64,000 bases of DNA from Montifringilla adamsi (Eukaryota > Chordata > Aves > Passeriformes > Passeridae): NCBI GenBank assembly GCA_017590115.1, contig JAGGNK010003335.1:14404779-14468778 (forward strand), read 5' to 3'. The position numbers and the translations under genes are program-made. Below the pieces are notes generated by a model, which saw nothing but the letters and a program-made list of their open reading frames with translations, had not been told where the DNA came from and did no database searches. Positions 1 to 28,100 of this stretch are shown one piece after another; positions within the stretch are counted from its first letter, which is position 1; every line of letters starts with the position of its first letter.

Positions 1-1079
1 GGCTGGTAACACCAATTTTAAACAAGCATGATGAGAGACCAGGCCAGAGCTGGGATTTGGCCTCTGCCAGCCCTGGGCACCCTGGGAGTGCCACACCAAA
101 ATGTGCATTTCACACCTGCACTGGCAGCAAATCCCCACCAGACACCTGTGGGCACTGGGAGCACCTTTCAATACACCACACACACACACATTTTGGGGCA
201 AATAGCAGCAGTTTTTACTGACCAGCTGGAAAATGTGCACTCAGGAGGGAGCACAGCCCAGCCCCAGAGCTTCACATCCCCTTCTCTGCCTGCCTGAAGG
301 GAGAGCTCAGCTCCCAGCCAGCCAGAATGGGCAGAGCTGTGTTCAAGAGGGTGGAACCAACAATCAGCAACTTGATTTCCACAGTACAGAGTCAAACACA
401 CCATGAAAATGAAATCTAACAGTACAAAATGCTTGAGAACATTCTGTTTCCAAGGTGCTAAACAGGGGGGCTTCCTTCCCCCCAAAAATGGGTTCAATAT
501 CTCTAGAAACTACCACAGATCACCAAATTCTCTACTATTTTTTTTTTCCTGCTTCTGGCCTTCTTTGCAACAGCTAGAGAATATTCTGACCCTTCCAAAA
601 ATGCACACAAGACACCAAGATTGTGCTCAACAGGTTTACTCAGACTGGACTCTTAAATGCTCAAGAAAAAGGCACAGATTAAAAGAGACTCTGATGACTC
701 TTTTGAACACAGCAAATGGAATTGTTGTTTATGAGGAAAAAAAAATACTGCTATGAATTGTATGGGTTGAAAAGTTCAAATCTTCTTCCCCTTTCCTAAT
801 TATTGGCCTTCATTAAAATGGAACTTAAATTAAATTGTATAAACATATGAAATAAAGTCTCAGTATTAGGAAGTTTTGTTTTTGTTTTTGTTTCCTCTAT
901 GTACAACTCTTAGTATACAATTTGTACTTTCCATTTTACATTTAACTACATCCTCCTGGCCACGGGGAACAGCCGAGGGCTCCTTGGTGGGAAATGCTTT
1001 GCATTTGGAAAAAAAAAAAAATCCTGCTTTTTCTTGGCCAGCAGTGCCAGGGGGAGGGAGGGCAGGCTGGGGGCACCCC
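1..1079 (-). other. FBXO38: FBXO38 3' UTR and/or downstream sequence
   Basis: This stretch follows the FBXO38 stop codon on the minus strand. It is AT-rich and non-coding in appearance, with short homopolymers. I see no canonical AATAAA on the minus strand, so the cleavage site is undetermined and the UTR may run past the window edge. No other gene is recognisable. Confidence 0.5.
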
Positions 1080-18133
<17,054 letters not shown>

Positions 18134-20190
18134 CTCTGCTGCGAGCTCTGCTGGGAGGAAACGGGCACAGAGTCATGAAATTCAGGCACAGAGTGATGAA
18201 ATTCAGGCACCTGAAACACAGAGGGACAGAGCAGAGAGGGCACAGCTGCAAAAAAATAAAAATTTTTGCAGTGAAGCTGCAAAAAATCAAGCTGTGGTTT
18301 GATTAGACAGAAGGGCTCACACAAAACCTGAGGATTCTCAGGCAAACCCTCTCAGCTGAGGCAATGATGAAGAAACATCACCACAGGTTTAGCCAGAGAT
18401 CAGTTCTTTTTATGAATACAAAACCTTCAGAGATCCCACCCTGAGATCAAGGCAGTCTCAGGGAAGCTGTGCAGGGATCACCAGCTCAGCACCAACTACA
18501 ACGTTCCAGTGCAAAGTAAAAGTCCAAAGTCTGTCCAGCAGAAAAATGATTTATTCTTCTTTTTGGAAAAAATGGGCTCCTGCTGATCACTCTCCAAAAA
18601 AACGCCCCATTAAAAGCCCTCAAAGCAGCTCCTCTTGGAGGTGAGAAGAGCAAGAAAAATATTCAGGTTGCTGAGTTAGAGATCAAAGGCACAGGCAAAC
18701 TGGGAGTCACTGGAAGCAGCGTGCAGGATGCTCTGCTCCTCCCTGAGCTGTGTCCTCCCCTGTGCAGCACTCACAGCCTCTGGGATTCCAGTGCCTCACG
18801 CAAAAACATCCACAATTACCATGGAAGCACCAAATCAGCAACTAAAGGAAGGATGAACTCACTGCTGACAGAAAATCACCTTCCACAGATGCTGAGAGAT
18901 CCTGTCATGACTGGATCTGGCAAAGATTTCTTTTATTCCAACACAGGAATGAGGAGGGCAAAGCATCAGCAGCTCAGTGAACCTGTTAAACAGGTTGGAT
19001 GCCAAAATTCAGTGGATTGAGGAGAAACAACAGGTAAAAAAGGGCAGATTTTGGAAGAGCTTTCAGCAAGGCCTCGTCGCAGCCTCCCTGTGATGCCAAA
19101 ATCTGAAATACTGACAGCTTCACTGTGATCTAATTACTGCAAAACACGTGGTTCCACACATTTTGGGTGCATTTTAGTTACTATCTGCATGTTGTCATGG
19201 TTTGATTTTAAAGGGAGATATTCAAAATATAAATCCCCACTTGGATTTGTTGTTTGACTGGATCTCTGCTCCTCTGGACTGGGGGAATTCTCCAGCCAGG
19301 AGTGAAGACCCTGTGCTTGTTCTTTTTGGGCTCAGTTTGGGGTGATCAACCTCATAAAGCCCAAAATTAACTATTTATAGATTGAATTCCAAGGAAAACA
19401 TCAATCCCCGGTCATCTGAGATAACTCAATTTGAACAGAGCATTGCAACACAACCTAAAACCTTCCAGGCTGGCACAGCCCCGTGCTGGGAACAATCCAG
19501 CAGGAAAGAGAACAGCAGAAGCACTGGGGCAAAAGGCAAGAGAAATGGAAATATTAACAAGCAAAGCAGGAAAAATCCTGCAAATGACACCAGCACAACC
19601 CGCCCCTGCCACGAAGGGGGAAAAGAAGGATTTGTCTCCATGAGTCTGCAGTTTCTGCACAATTAAAGCTCCTCCTGGGGTTATTTCGAGCTAATGAGCG
19701 AAGCTTTGACACCTCATTCTACATCAGCCAGCTGACCCCATTTAAAAATGAAAGACAGATCTCCACAGCACAAAGAGCTTTACATATTCCACAAAGCAAA
19801 CGGGATTTTGCGGCCCCCACCTCAATTTATTCCCGACAATGAGCGCCGCACGAAACAACAGCTCGACGTGCTGTATTCCTGATGAAGAAACACCCCGCGG
19901 ACCTTAAAAAGCTGAAAGAACCACGGGGAGACTCCGCAGCAGCGAAAAACGAGCAAAAACACGACGAGAGCAGCCGGGGCCGGCCTGGCAAGCGCCGGTA
20001 CGGAGGGGCGCTCCCGGAGCGGGAGAACGCCAGCACGCCGCGATTTGTGCCGAGATAAGCCAAGGAAAACCAGGCTCCCCCATAGCCCCGTCACCGCCGC
20101 TCGCTCCCGGGGGGCCTCGGGGCCTGTGACAGCGGGGCCGGCCCGACGCCCTGCCCCTCGCTGCGCTCCCCCGGCGCTCGCTGCCCTCAC

Positions 20191-20410
20191 CTGCCCTGGC
20201 TCCCCTCGCCGCCCTCGCCCCGGTTGTGGCCGCGGGGCAGCCCCGGCCCCGCTTCCTGCGCGGCCCCTTCCGCCAGCGCCGCCGCTTCCTGCGCCGCCGC
20301 TTCCGCTTCCGGCCGCGCTTCCGGGCCCGCCCCGCCGCCGTGAGGGAGCGGCGCCGCCCGGCCCGCGCTGAGGGCGCTGAGGGCTCCGGGGAGCTGGGCT
20401 CGCTCAGCAC
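20191..20410 (-). other. FBXO38: FBXO38 non-coding exon 1 (approximate start)
   Basis: On the minus strand, a GC-rich segment ends in a strong donor (GGGCAG followed by gtgagg at 20191/20190). It lies 2 kb upstream of the ATG exon, inside a CpG-rich block. Exon 2 begins at a clear acceptor 17 nt before the ATG, so a separate 5' UTR exon is required and this is the best candidate. The transcription start is not resolved. Confidence 0.65.
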
Positions 20411-20420
20411 TGAGCCACAG
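20215..20420 (-). promoter_or_regulatory. FBXO38: FBXO38 CpG-island promoter with clustered ETS-type motifs
   Basis: The block at about 19.95-20.42 kb is dense in CpG and has no TATA box, the usual design of a housekeeping promoter. Between about 20248 and 20325 the core GGAA (TTCC on the plus strand) recurs at least seven times, several as CCGGAAG-like ETS/GABP sites. Multiple ETS sites around a TATA-less start is a known arrangement. Which bases are exon and which are promoter is inferred. Confidence 0.6.
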
Positions 20421-20424
20421 GGAT

Positions 20425-21005
20425 AGCAGTCAGTAAAAGTGCTCGGCAGTTCCAGCGATGGCAGTCAATAAAAGCGCTCGCACAGTCGCAGGGATGGGAG
20501 TCAATAGGAGTGATCGGCATTTCCAGGGATGGGATTCAGTAGAAGTTCTCGGCACTTGCAGGGATGGGTGTTAATAAAAGTGCTCGGCAGTTACAGGAGT
20601 GGGATTCAAAAGAAGTGCTCGCACAGTTGCAGGGAGGGGATTCAATAGAAGCGCTCGGCAGTTGCAGGGGTGGGAGTGAATAGAAGCGCTCCCTCAGTTC
20701 CAGGGATGGGATTCAGAATCTCGGCAGCTCCAGGGATGGCAGTCAGTAAAAGCGCTCGGCAGCTCCAGGGATGGGTGTCCATAGGAGTCCTCGGCAGTTG
20801 CAGGGATGGGTGTCAATAGGAGTCCTCGGCAGCTCCAGGGATGGCAGTCAATAGAAGCGCTCGGCAGCTCCAGGGATGGGTGTCCATAGAAGCGCTCGGC
20901 ATTTCCAGGGATGGGTGTCAGTAGCAGCCCTCGGCAGCTCCAGGGATGGGTGTCAGTAGCAGCCCTCGGCAGCTCCAGGGATGGGTGTCAGCAGCAGCCC
21001 TCGGG
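20425..21005. repeat. Minisatellite of about 35 bp, immediately upstream of the FBXO38 promoter
   Basis: About 16 imperfect copies of a roughly 35-bp unit occur, with the core aatagaagcgctcggcag and a following cagggatggg. The array begins within about 25 bp of the CpG-island block. It carries CpG in most units (gcgctcgg), so it may extend the island. Confidence 0.9.
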
Positions 21006-21124
21006 CGCTGCGGTCCCGGCTGTGCCGAGCCGAGCACGCCGCGGGTGGAGCCCGAGCGGCCGCGGCTCCGCGAGGTGCCCGTGCCGGGCTGGGATGAGTT
21101 GGGCGTTCGGGTCCTTCCAGCACA

Positions 21125-21530
21125 AAGCATTGCAGGGTTCCGGGATCATCCAGCCAGGTTCCTGGCCCTGCACAGCCCCAAAATCCCACCCTGGGATCCC
21201 TGGAGCGCTGTCCAAACCCTCCTGGAGCTCTGGCAGCCTTGGGGCTGTGCCCATCCCTGGGGAGCCTGGGCAGTGCCCAGCACCCTCTGGGGAAGAACCT
21301 TTCCCAAAATCCACCCTGACCCAGCCTGGCCCAGCTCCAGCCCTTCCTGTGTCCTGTCCCTGTCCCAGAGATCCGAGCTGCCCCTCGGGAGGAGCTGCAG
21401 AGCCCGAGGAGTCTCCCCTCAGCCTCCTCCAGCTGCACAATCCCAGTGCCCTCAGCTGCTCCTCCATGGCCCCTCCAGACCCTTCCCCACCCTCATGCCC
21501 CTCCTTTGGAGGCTCTCTGCAAGCTTTATA
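21125..21530 (-). mobile_element. Old CR1-like LINE fragment
   Basis: The segment shares long stretches with 41.96-42.21 kb (for example gagcgctgtccaaaccctcc) and has the composition of a reverse-oriented CR1 3' region. Its edges are approximate and the subfamily is unknown. Confidence 0.6.
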
Positions 21531-21778
21531 AGTAATTTTCCCCGGCGAGTCTTCACCCTGGCCCCACACGTGTATTTGCAGCATTGTGCAGGTCTGCACT
21601 TAAGCCTTGTTTTAATCGCCGTGTTTGGGTGGATCCCAGCAGAAATCACAATTCCCTCAACATTTTAAAGTCATGTTTCATGCAAGTCCCAAGGGATTGG
21701 GTGACAAGGCTCGTTCACCACCCAGCAGACTGCTGGTGAGTTATTTTTTGTGAATGACAGCATGCAAAGACTCAGCTG

Positions 21779-22149
21779 CTGGTTCAGTGACAATCCCAGA
21801 GGAATCCACGACGCTCTGTGGCAGAGTAGGCATAACAAAATAAATTCTTGGCAATCCCTGTGAATTTTGGATGTGTCAACAGCATCACTGAGGTTGGAAA
21901 AAGCCTCAGAAGTCACCGAGTCCAACCTGTGACAGCAACACAGCATTAAAAACAGCAGAACATCCTGGTTCAGTGACAATCCCAGAGGAATCCACGACGC
22001 TCTGTGGCAGAGTAGGCATAACAAAATAAATTCTTGGCAATCCCTGTGAATTTTGGATGTGTCAACAGCATCACTGAGGTTGGAAAAAGCCTCAGAAGTC
22101 ACCGAGTCCAACTTGTGACAGCACACAGCATTAAAAATAGCAGAACATC
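21779..22149. repeat. 186-bp direct tandem duplication
   Basis: Copies at 21779-21964 and 21965-22149 are almost identical. Each ends with a short CR1 3' tip (ggttggaaaaagcctcagaa). The region is intergenic between SPINK and FBXO38, and no gene is disrupted. Confidence 0.9.
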
Positions 22150-22919
22150 TGAAAAATCAGCTCCAAAAATGGGACAAGTGAGGGTTCCTGTGGGAAGAGC
22201 AGAGCCAGGTCCAGCAGAGCTTGTCCTGCCCTCCCTCAGCCCAAGGCAGGGGACACAGGGGTGGCAGCAAGAGGAGATGGCCTGAAGGACACAGGAGACA
22301 CTAAATGGAATTAAGGAATTTGGGCAGGGCCTAGGGGTTGAGCTGTCATTGGAACAGTCACAGAATGTGAATGGTGAAGTGGTTACAAGACAGACAGCAG
22401 AAACCAAAACCACCCCATTTGTTCCGAACAGAAACCCTGTGATTTATCCCACACATCAGTGGTTTGTGGATCTTTGAAGGGTTTGGGGTTCCTCCATTTC
22501 TTTCTCCCTCCACTGCCATATGTGGGAAAATTTAGAATTTGTGGCACCCAAGGATATCTGAACTGAAACCCAAAGGAAAACAATCAGAGATGCTGAACAG
22601 TCATCAATAAAAATGCTGTTCTGGTCTTGACCAGCTGCAAAACAAAAGAGCACGTTGCTTTTGTTGTTCCTCATTTACTGCTGGTGGAAGCTATTTGGAC
22701 ATACACAGTTTATATTTTAGGGGGGGTTTCAGAATCCTGGTTCTCAGCACAGGTATTACTGAATCAAAAATAAAGAAACCTGAGAGAATCAATGCCTTCC
22801 TTTAAAAACCCAATATTTTGTTCCCCACAAGCTGTCAGTGCTTAGCAGCATCCCTAGGAGATGTTTTTAAGCTTTTCTCCTCTGAAGGAATGAATGTTCT
22901 CCATCCCAACAATGGTAAA

Positions 22920-23035
22920 TCATGGAATGGTTTGGGCTGGGAGGGAGCTCAGAGGTCTCACTCCACCCCTGCCATGGGCAGGGACACTGCCACTGTCCCA
23001 GAGCTCCATCCAGCCTGGCCTTGGACACTCCTGAT
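22920..23035 (-). mobile_element. CR1 LINE 3' fragment
   Basis: It begins with atggaatggtttgggctggga and continues with the cctgccatgggcagggacac module seen in other CR1 copies of this window. Orientation is reverse. Confidence 0.8.
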
Positions 23036-24471
23036 CACCAAATGAGACATTAATTACACAACAAACAGGGAGCAAAACCTCAACATTCCAAAACTAAAGC
23101 TTCTAAGAGAAGATCTGAGCAGCCAAAGCCCTCAGGTGCACGAGCTCAGGTGAGAATGGTGCCAGGGTAACCCCAGCCAGCTTTATTCCAGCACTGGCTT
23201 TGCTCTTGCAGGGATCCCACTGTCTGATTTCCAGATTTCATCACCTCCTGTCTTACAAGTAAGAAAATGTTTTGTAGGACCTGAGGAAAGCCCCTCCTTG
23301 TCCCTCACATGTAAATGCATCAGCTATAAAGACACAGCAGGTATTTAAGTACCTTTCCAGCGCAGAGTTTTGCACTCTGATTTTCCCTGAGTGCAAGATC
23401 TGTTTTGTTTCCTATTCCACACCGGTATTTCATTTTCTGTCTTGCAGAACCCGACCATCAGCTCACTCAGGCTCTGCTCGTTTTCCCTTCCCCACATTTC
23501 CCTGGCACTGCTCCATCCCACAGACCCAACTGTCCAGCCTGGCCAGCCACTCCAGCAGCATTTTCTGCAGGTGTCCCTTGCAGCAATTTGCAGGTGATGT
23601 TCTGTGCTCTGGTATGTGGCAGGAGCTGCTGTGCCTCCCTGCCTGGTGTGAGCTGAGGGAAGGCGCCCAGCTGGGCAGGTCCTGCTCTCCTGCTGCTCCT
23701 GGCTCAGGGATTCCCTGTCAGGAATGATCGGGGGCAGACTGGAGTGCCAGCAGATGCAGGGTGGGGTTTACACCTCTGCCTTGCAGCTGCTTGAATCACT
23801 CCTGGGGCTGCATGAGAATTTCGGTTTGGTGCACAAGCACAGCCCATGAAATATCCCAACAAACCAAAGCAGAGGGTGGGAATATCCGTGAGGCTGGAAG
23901 GCAGCAAATATCCACAAATCAGGTTTTTCTGACATCACGAGGAGACCTCAGAGATTCCCTTTGTTTTCTCAATCTGATCTTTGTTTTCTCATTTTTATCT
24001 TTTTCAGTCAAGGTGATCTGTTCTGGGAACTTCTTTAGGTTGAAGCCCCTGAGCTAGGAGGAACTTTTCTGTTACCTTCCTCATTTTCATTCCTGCTCCT
24101 AATTGCTGGGACCTGGTTTCCAGATAAACAGAATTCAGGATAGGGCTGGATTTCTTCTGTGTCCAGCTGTTCCAAAATTTTCCTCCTGGCAGCCCAATAA
24201 GGGCAGTCATTCACAATTTTAATTCTGGGAAAATACATTCCCATGACCAAGTATTGAGTAAAAGACAAATTAGGTTAACAGTGAAGATAATCAGGATGTA
24301 AGAGCAGGACATAAATTTCTTTAGGTTCTGAAATTTGTCAAGTGAAAAGATTAATGAATGTTCACATTTAAATGACAGGATTTAACAAACTTCTACAGTC
24401 TTACATTTCACCAGATTTGTCTCATTTAAAGCAAAAAAAAAAAAAAAAAAAAAGTACAAAGACCTAGATTG

Positions 24472-24487
24472 NNNNNNNNNNNNNNNN
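24472..24487. other. Assembly gap (16 N)
   Basis: Sixteen N bases are flanked by two long A homopolymers (about 24433-24453 and 24499-24526). The gap is most likely a homopolymer-induced break, so its true size may differ. Confidence 0.98.
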
Positions 24488-24491
24488 ATTA

Positions 24492-24535
<44 letters not shown>

Positions 24536-24724
24536 TGGGGGGTAAATTGCAGTATATGAGGCCATGTAGTGGGATACAACTTTTGTATCCCAGCTTTAGA
24601 TTTTTACCTCAGGACTCAGCCCCTGTTCCACCACAGTTTTCTGTAATTTGGAAAATACTTGTTAGTCATGGATGCAATAAATTCTCTAGAAAGTTCACCA
24701 TGGACAAAAAAAAAAGAGTGAAGG

Positions 24725-24730
24725 TTTATT
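24725..24730 (-). terminator. Probable SPINK polyadenylation signal
   Basis: AATAAA occurs on the minus strand about 390 nt after the SPINK stop. It is the nearest canonical signal I see, so the 3' UTR probably ends near 24.71 kb. Confidence 0.5.
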
Positions 24731-25122
24731 TTAATAAACAAGTACATTGAGTAGCTGAACAACAGACAGAAACCAGAGTTGTACAGAGAGGGATGAAAAA
24801 CAAACACTTAAAATTCAGCCCCAAAACTGGGAGACTCAGAGCAGTGCCTGGGAAATCTGAAAACCTTTGGGGGAAAAAAAAAAAAAATCTGCTGAAGATT
24901 CTGGATAAAGGGAAAAAAAAAATTTGATCAACGAGGGGGAGAGACTTGGGGCACTGTCAGAGGATTTGAACTTCAGCCATGGAGACAAACATCCGAGGAA
25001 GGGCTGGTGTGCAGCAACAGGAGCAGTTGTGCTGTGGGGACAGGAGTGGCAGTCCCAGCTCTGGAGCAGAGCTGGCACTTCAGGGCAGGCTGGAGGAAAG
25101 GCAGGCACGGGCAGAGCTGTCC

Positions 25123-25168
25123 TCAGCACGCTCCTGCCTGCTTCATGTGCAGGGCCCCTCTGCTCTTC
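25123..25168 (-). CDS. SPINK exon 4 (last Cys and stop)
   Basis: This 46-nt coding part encodes [14 protein letters not shown] and TGA at 25125-25123, giving the sixth Kazal cysteine. It follows an excellent pyrimidine tract and ttgcag acceptor. Confidence 0.9.
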
Positions 25169-28100
25169 CTGCAAGGAAAAACACGGGCATTGCACACAGG
25201 AAGCTGCACCAAAATCCTCTGGAGCTCTTTGCTGACAGAGGAGGCACTGTAAATGTTCACAGCAGACATCAGGGCACTCATCTGTAAACAGCTTCCCTTG
25301 CAGAATTATACATTTTATCCATACACCCAAGACATTGCCAGCACCAGTTCCGAATTTTTGTGTGACCTGCATCGGGTGCAGGTGCTTTGTCAGGTCTCTG
25401 CTGCTCGTTGGACTCTTTCCTGTCCAACTTCACAGTTTCTGCTGGAATAGGAAGCTGCTCACACCAATACCAGGGTATTTTTTAGTGACTAAACCTTACA
25501 GCACCTGCAGCAGGTTCCTCACACAAATTGGAATAATTTTTTAGTGTTCAACTTCACAGTGCCTGCTGCAAGTTGCTCACACAAGTATTTGGGTCAGTTT
25601 TTGGTTCACTGTTTTATGCTTCCTGCTGGAATAGGAAGTTGTTCACACAAATATCCAAGTGGTTTTTTGGTATCTAACTTCCCAATCCCTGCCAGAATGG
25701 GAAGTTGTTCACATACATATCCAAGTAATTTTTTAGTGTCTTAACTTCCCAATCCCTGCTGGAATAGGAAGTTGTTCACACAAATATCCAAGTGGTTTTT
25801 TGGTATCTAACTTCCCAATTCCTGCCAGAATGGGAAGTTGTTCACACAAATATCCAAGTAATTTTTTAGTGTCTAACTTCCCAATCCCTGCCGGAATAGG
25901 AAGTTGTTCACACAAATATCCAAGTGGTTTTTTAGTATCTAACTTCCCAATCCCTGCTGGAATAGGAAGTTGTTCACACACATATCCAAGTAATTTTTTA
26001 GCATCTAACTTCCCAATCCCTGCCGGAATAGGAAGTTGTTCACACAAATATCCAAGTAATTTTTAAGTGTCTTAACTTCCCAATCCCTGCTGGAATAGGA
26101 AGTTGTTCACACAAATATCCAAGTGGTTTTTTAGTGTCTTAACTTCCCAATCCCTGCTGGAATAGGAAGTTGTTCACATACATATCCAAGTAATTTTTTA
26201 GTGTCTAACTTCCCGGTTCCTGCCAGAATAGGAAGTTGTTCACATACATATCCAAGTAATTTTTTAGTGTCCAACTTCACCATTCCTGCCAGAATAGGAA
26301 GTTCAGACCTTGAATATCTGGGTGATTTTTTAGTTGCCTATTTTACACTTCCTACCAGAACAGGAAGTTCTCACCCAAACATCACCATCATTTGTTCTTT
26401 AGCTCAGTTGCACATCATCAGTGGGAGGAACAATCATGGTGTAAAGGCAAACCACAGCAGCAGAGGAGCACCAACCCTAAAGAAACCCAGCACTTTTACG
26501 GGGTGGAAATCCCAGCTGCTGTGCCCACGGCAGCTTTTGGCTCCCAGGAGTGTGGGCAGCTCAGTACTCACAGCACAGCCTTGCAGAAGGAGCATTTGTT
26601 GTTGTAGGTTTTGCCGTCGGAGCCGCAGTAGGGTTGGTAGAGCCTCTCACAGTAAATGGGCCTGCCCCTCTCCAGCCTCTTGTACTCGCTGCAATCCACC
26701 TGCAACGAGAACAGCCCTGAGTCTCCCACCCTCTGGGCCACACTGGGGGAAACCTCACAAAAAAAAGGCTTTATAATGTCAGGCTTAGGCCTGCTGGTGG
26801 GGCTGGCTGCAGCTCATCTGCTTGTTCCCGTGAGGAAAGTCGTAAGAATGAAAAGTCAGTTAACACAATAGTTTATTCTTGGGAGAAAAATAGGTTTGCA
26901 CCTGCAAAACCAAGAAATTGGTGCAATGAGGATCAGTGAAGAAGATGTGTAAACAATCCAAGAATAAAGAGGTTTGATGGAGGCACAAAATTCCATTTAC
27001 TGACCAAGGAACTGACAGTGTATTGTTATCCAGTCAGGTTTAACACAGTGCCTTTAGAATTCCTGTAAATATGAGCCAACTGAACAAAAACTGGCTTTTT
27101 CTGCATGAAGAAAATGAGCCCCCTCTGCTTTACTGTGACATCTCCTCCATGCACAGAAATCGTGAATATATTGAATTTTGGGGCATGCTTTGGGGCAGCA
27201 CAGCAGGGAGGTGGCACCACCTCTATTGGCAGAGGCTAAGCCCCAAAAAATGAAAAATTTCTGCTCAGAGGTGAGAGTGGGGCTGCCTGTGACAGGGATG
27301 GGCAGGAATGGGGTCCTGGAACAACACAGCCCCAGAGGAGCAGAGTGTTGGGGTTTTTCTTATCTGATCACAACAATGAGTAAATCCAGGTGGGATCAAT
27401 TCCCATCCAGCCCTTCCTTGGCCGCTTCAGGGATGGACTCCACCTCAGCCCTTCCATGCCTGACCACCCTTTCCATGGAGAAATTCCTGATAAATTGTGC
27501 AAATACAGGTCCAGCTCTGTGTGTGGATGAATTTCCTCTCCCCACCACTATCCACTCTGCCAGGACCTTCCTGCTCACCCCAGGAAGGATTTTTATTCCT
27601 TGGTGCCTCATTTTTCCAGACATTGACCCCAGAGTACTCAGAGAGAATGAAAATCTCTACAGGTACCTGATTTAGGAGCTAAAAGTCATGAAAAAAGCCT
27701 TATAGGGTCATCATCAAATAAATTTATTTATTTTTAATCTAGATTTTTCTGAGTTAAAATTTGTCCTTGCCCAATTTCTTGCCCAGAATGTCAAACAGGT
27801 GAAAACATCTGGAAGTTGTCAGGGTAATTCTATGGAAACCCCATATCCCAAACTCAGGAACTTTCACTGAAACCTCAATAAATTGGCAGCATTTAATTAA
27901 AGTTCAACATGCTTATTTTCTGACCTCATGTTATTATAATTTTTTACCTCATATTCTATATTTCTATCCAGGAAAAAAAAAAAAAAAAAAAGGAAATCAC
28001 TCACCTCATTCTGTGTGGCCGCATCTGCAGTGGAAACTGAACCACAGAAGAGAAAATAAAAAGCCAGAGTTAATGAACACTCAGGTGCAAACCAGGATGA

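Larger units (their letters stand above)
22150..24700. other. Intergenic region between the SPINK 3' end and the FBXO38 upstream arrays
   Basis: I see no conserved coding segment here. It holds a CR1 3' fragment at 22920-23035 and poly-A tracts flanking an assembly gap near 24.48 kb. The remainder looks like unique non-coding sequence. Confidence 0.6.

Noticed and set aside
20911..21668. 200-240 codon frames on both strands near 21 kb
   Set aside because: They start in the promoter-side minisatellite and run into an old CR1-like fragment, with no conserved domain.
25733..26066. 22-residue-repeat proteins on both strands
   Set aside because: They are a by-product of the 66-bp intronic repeat (66 = 22 codons); the strand symmetry argues against coding.
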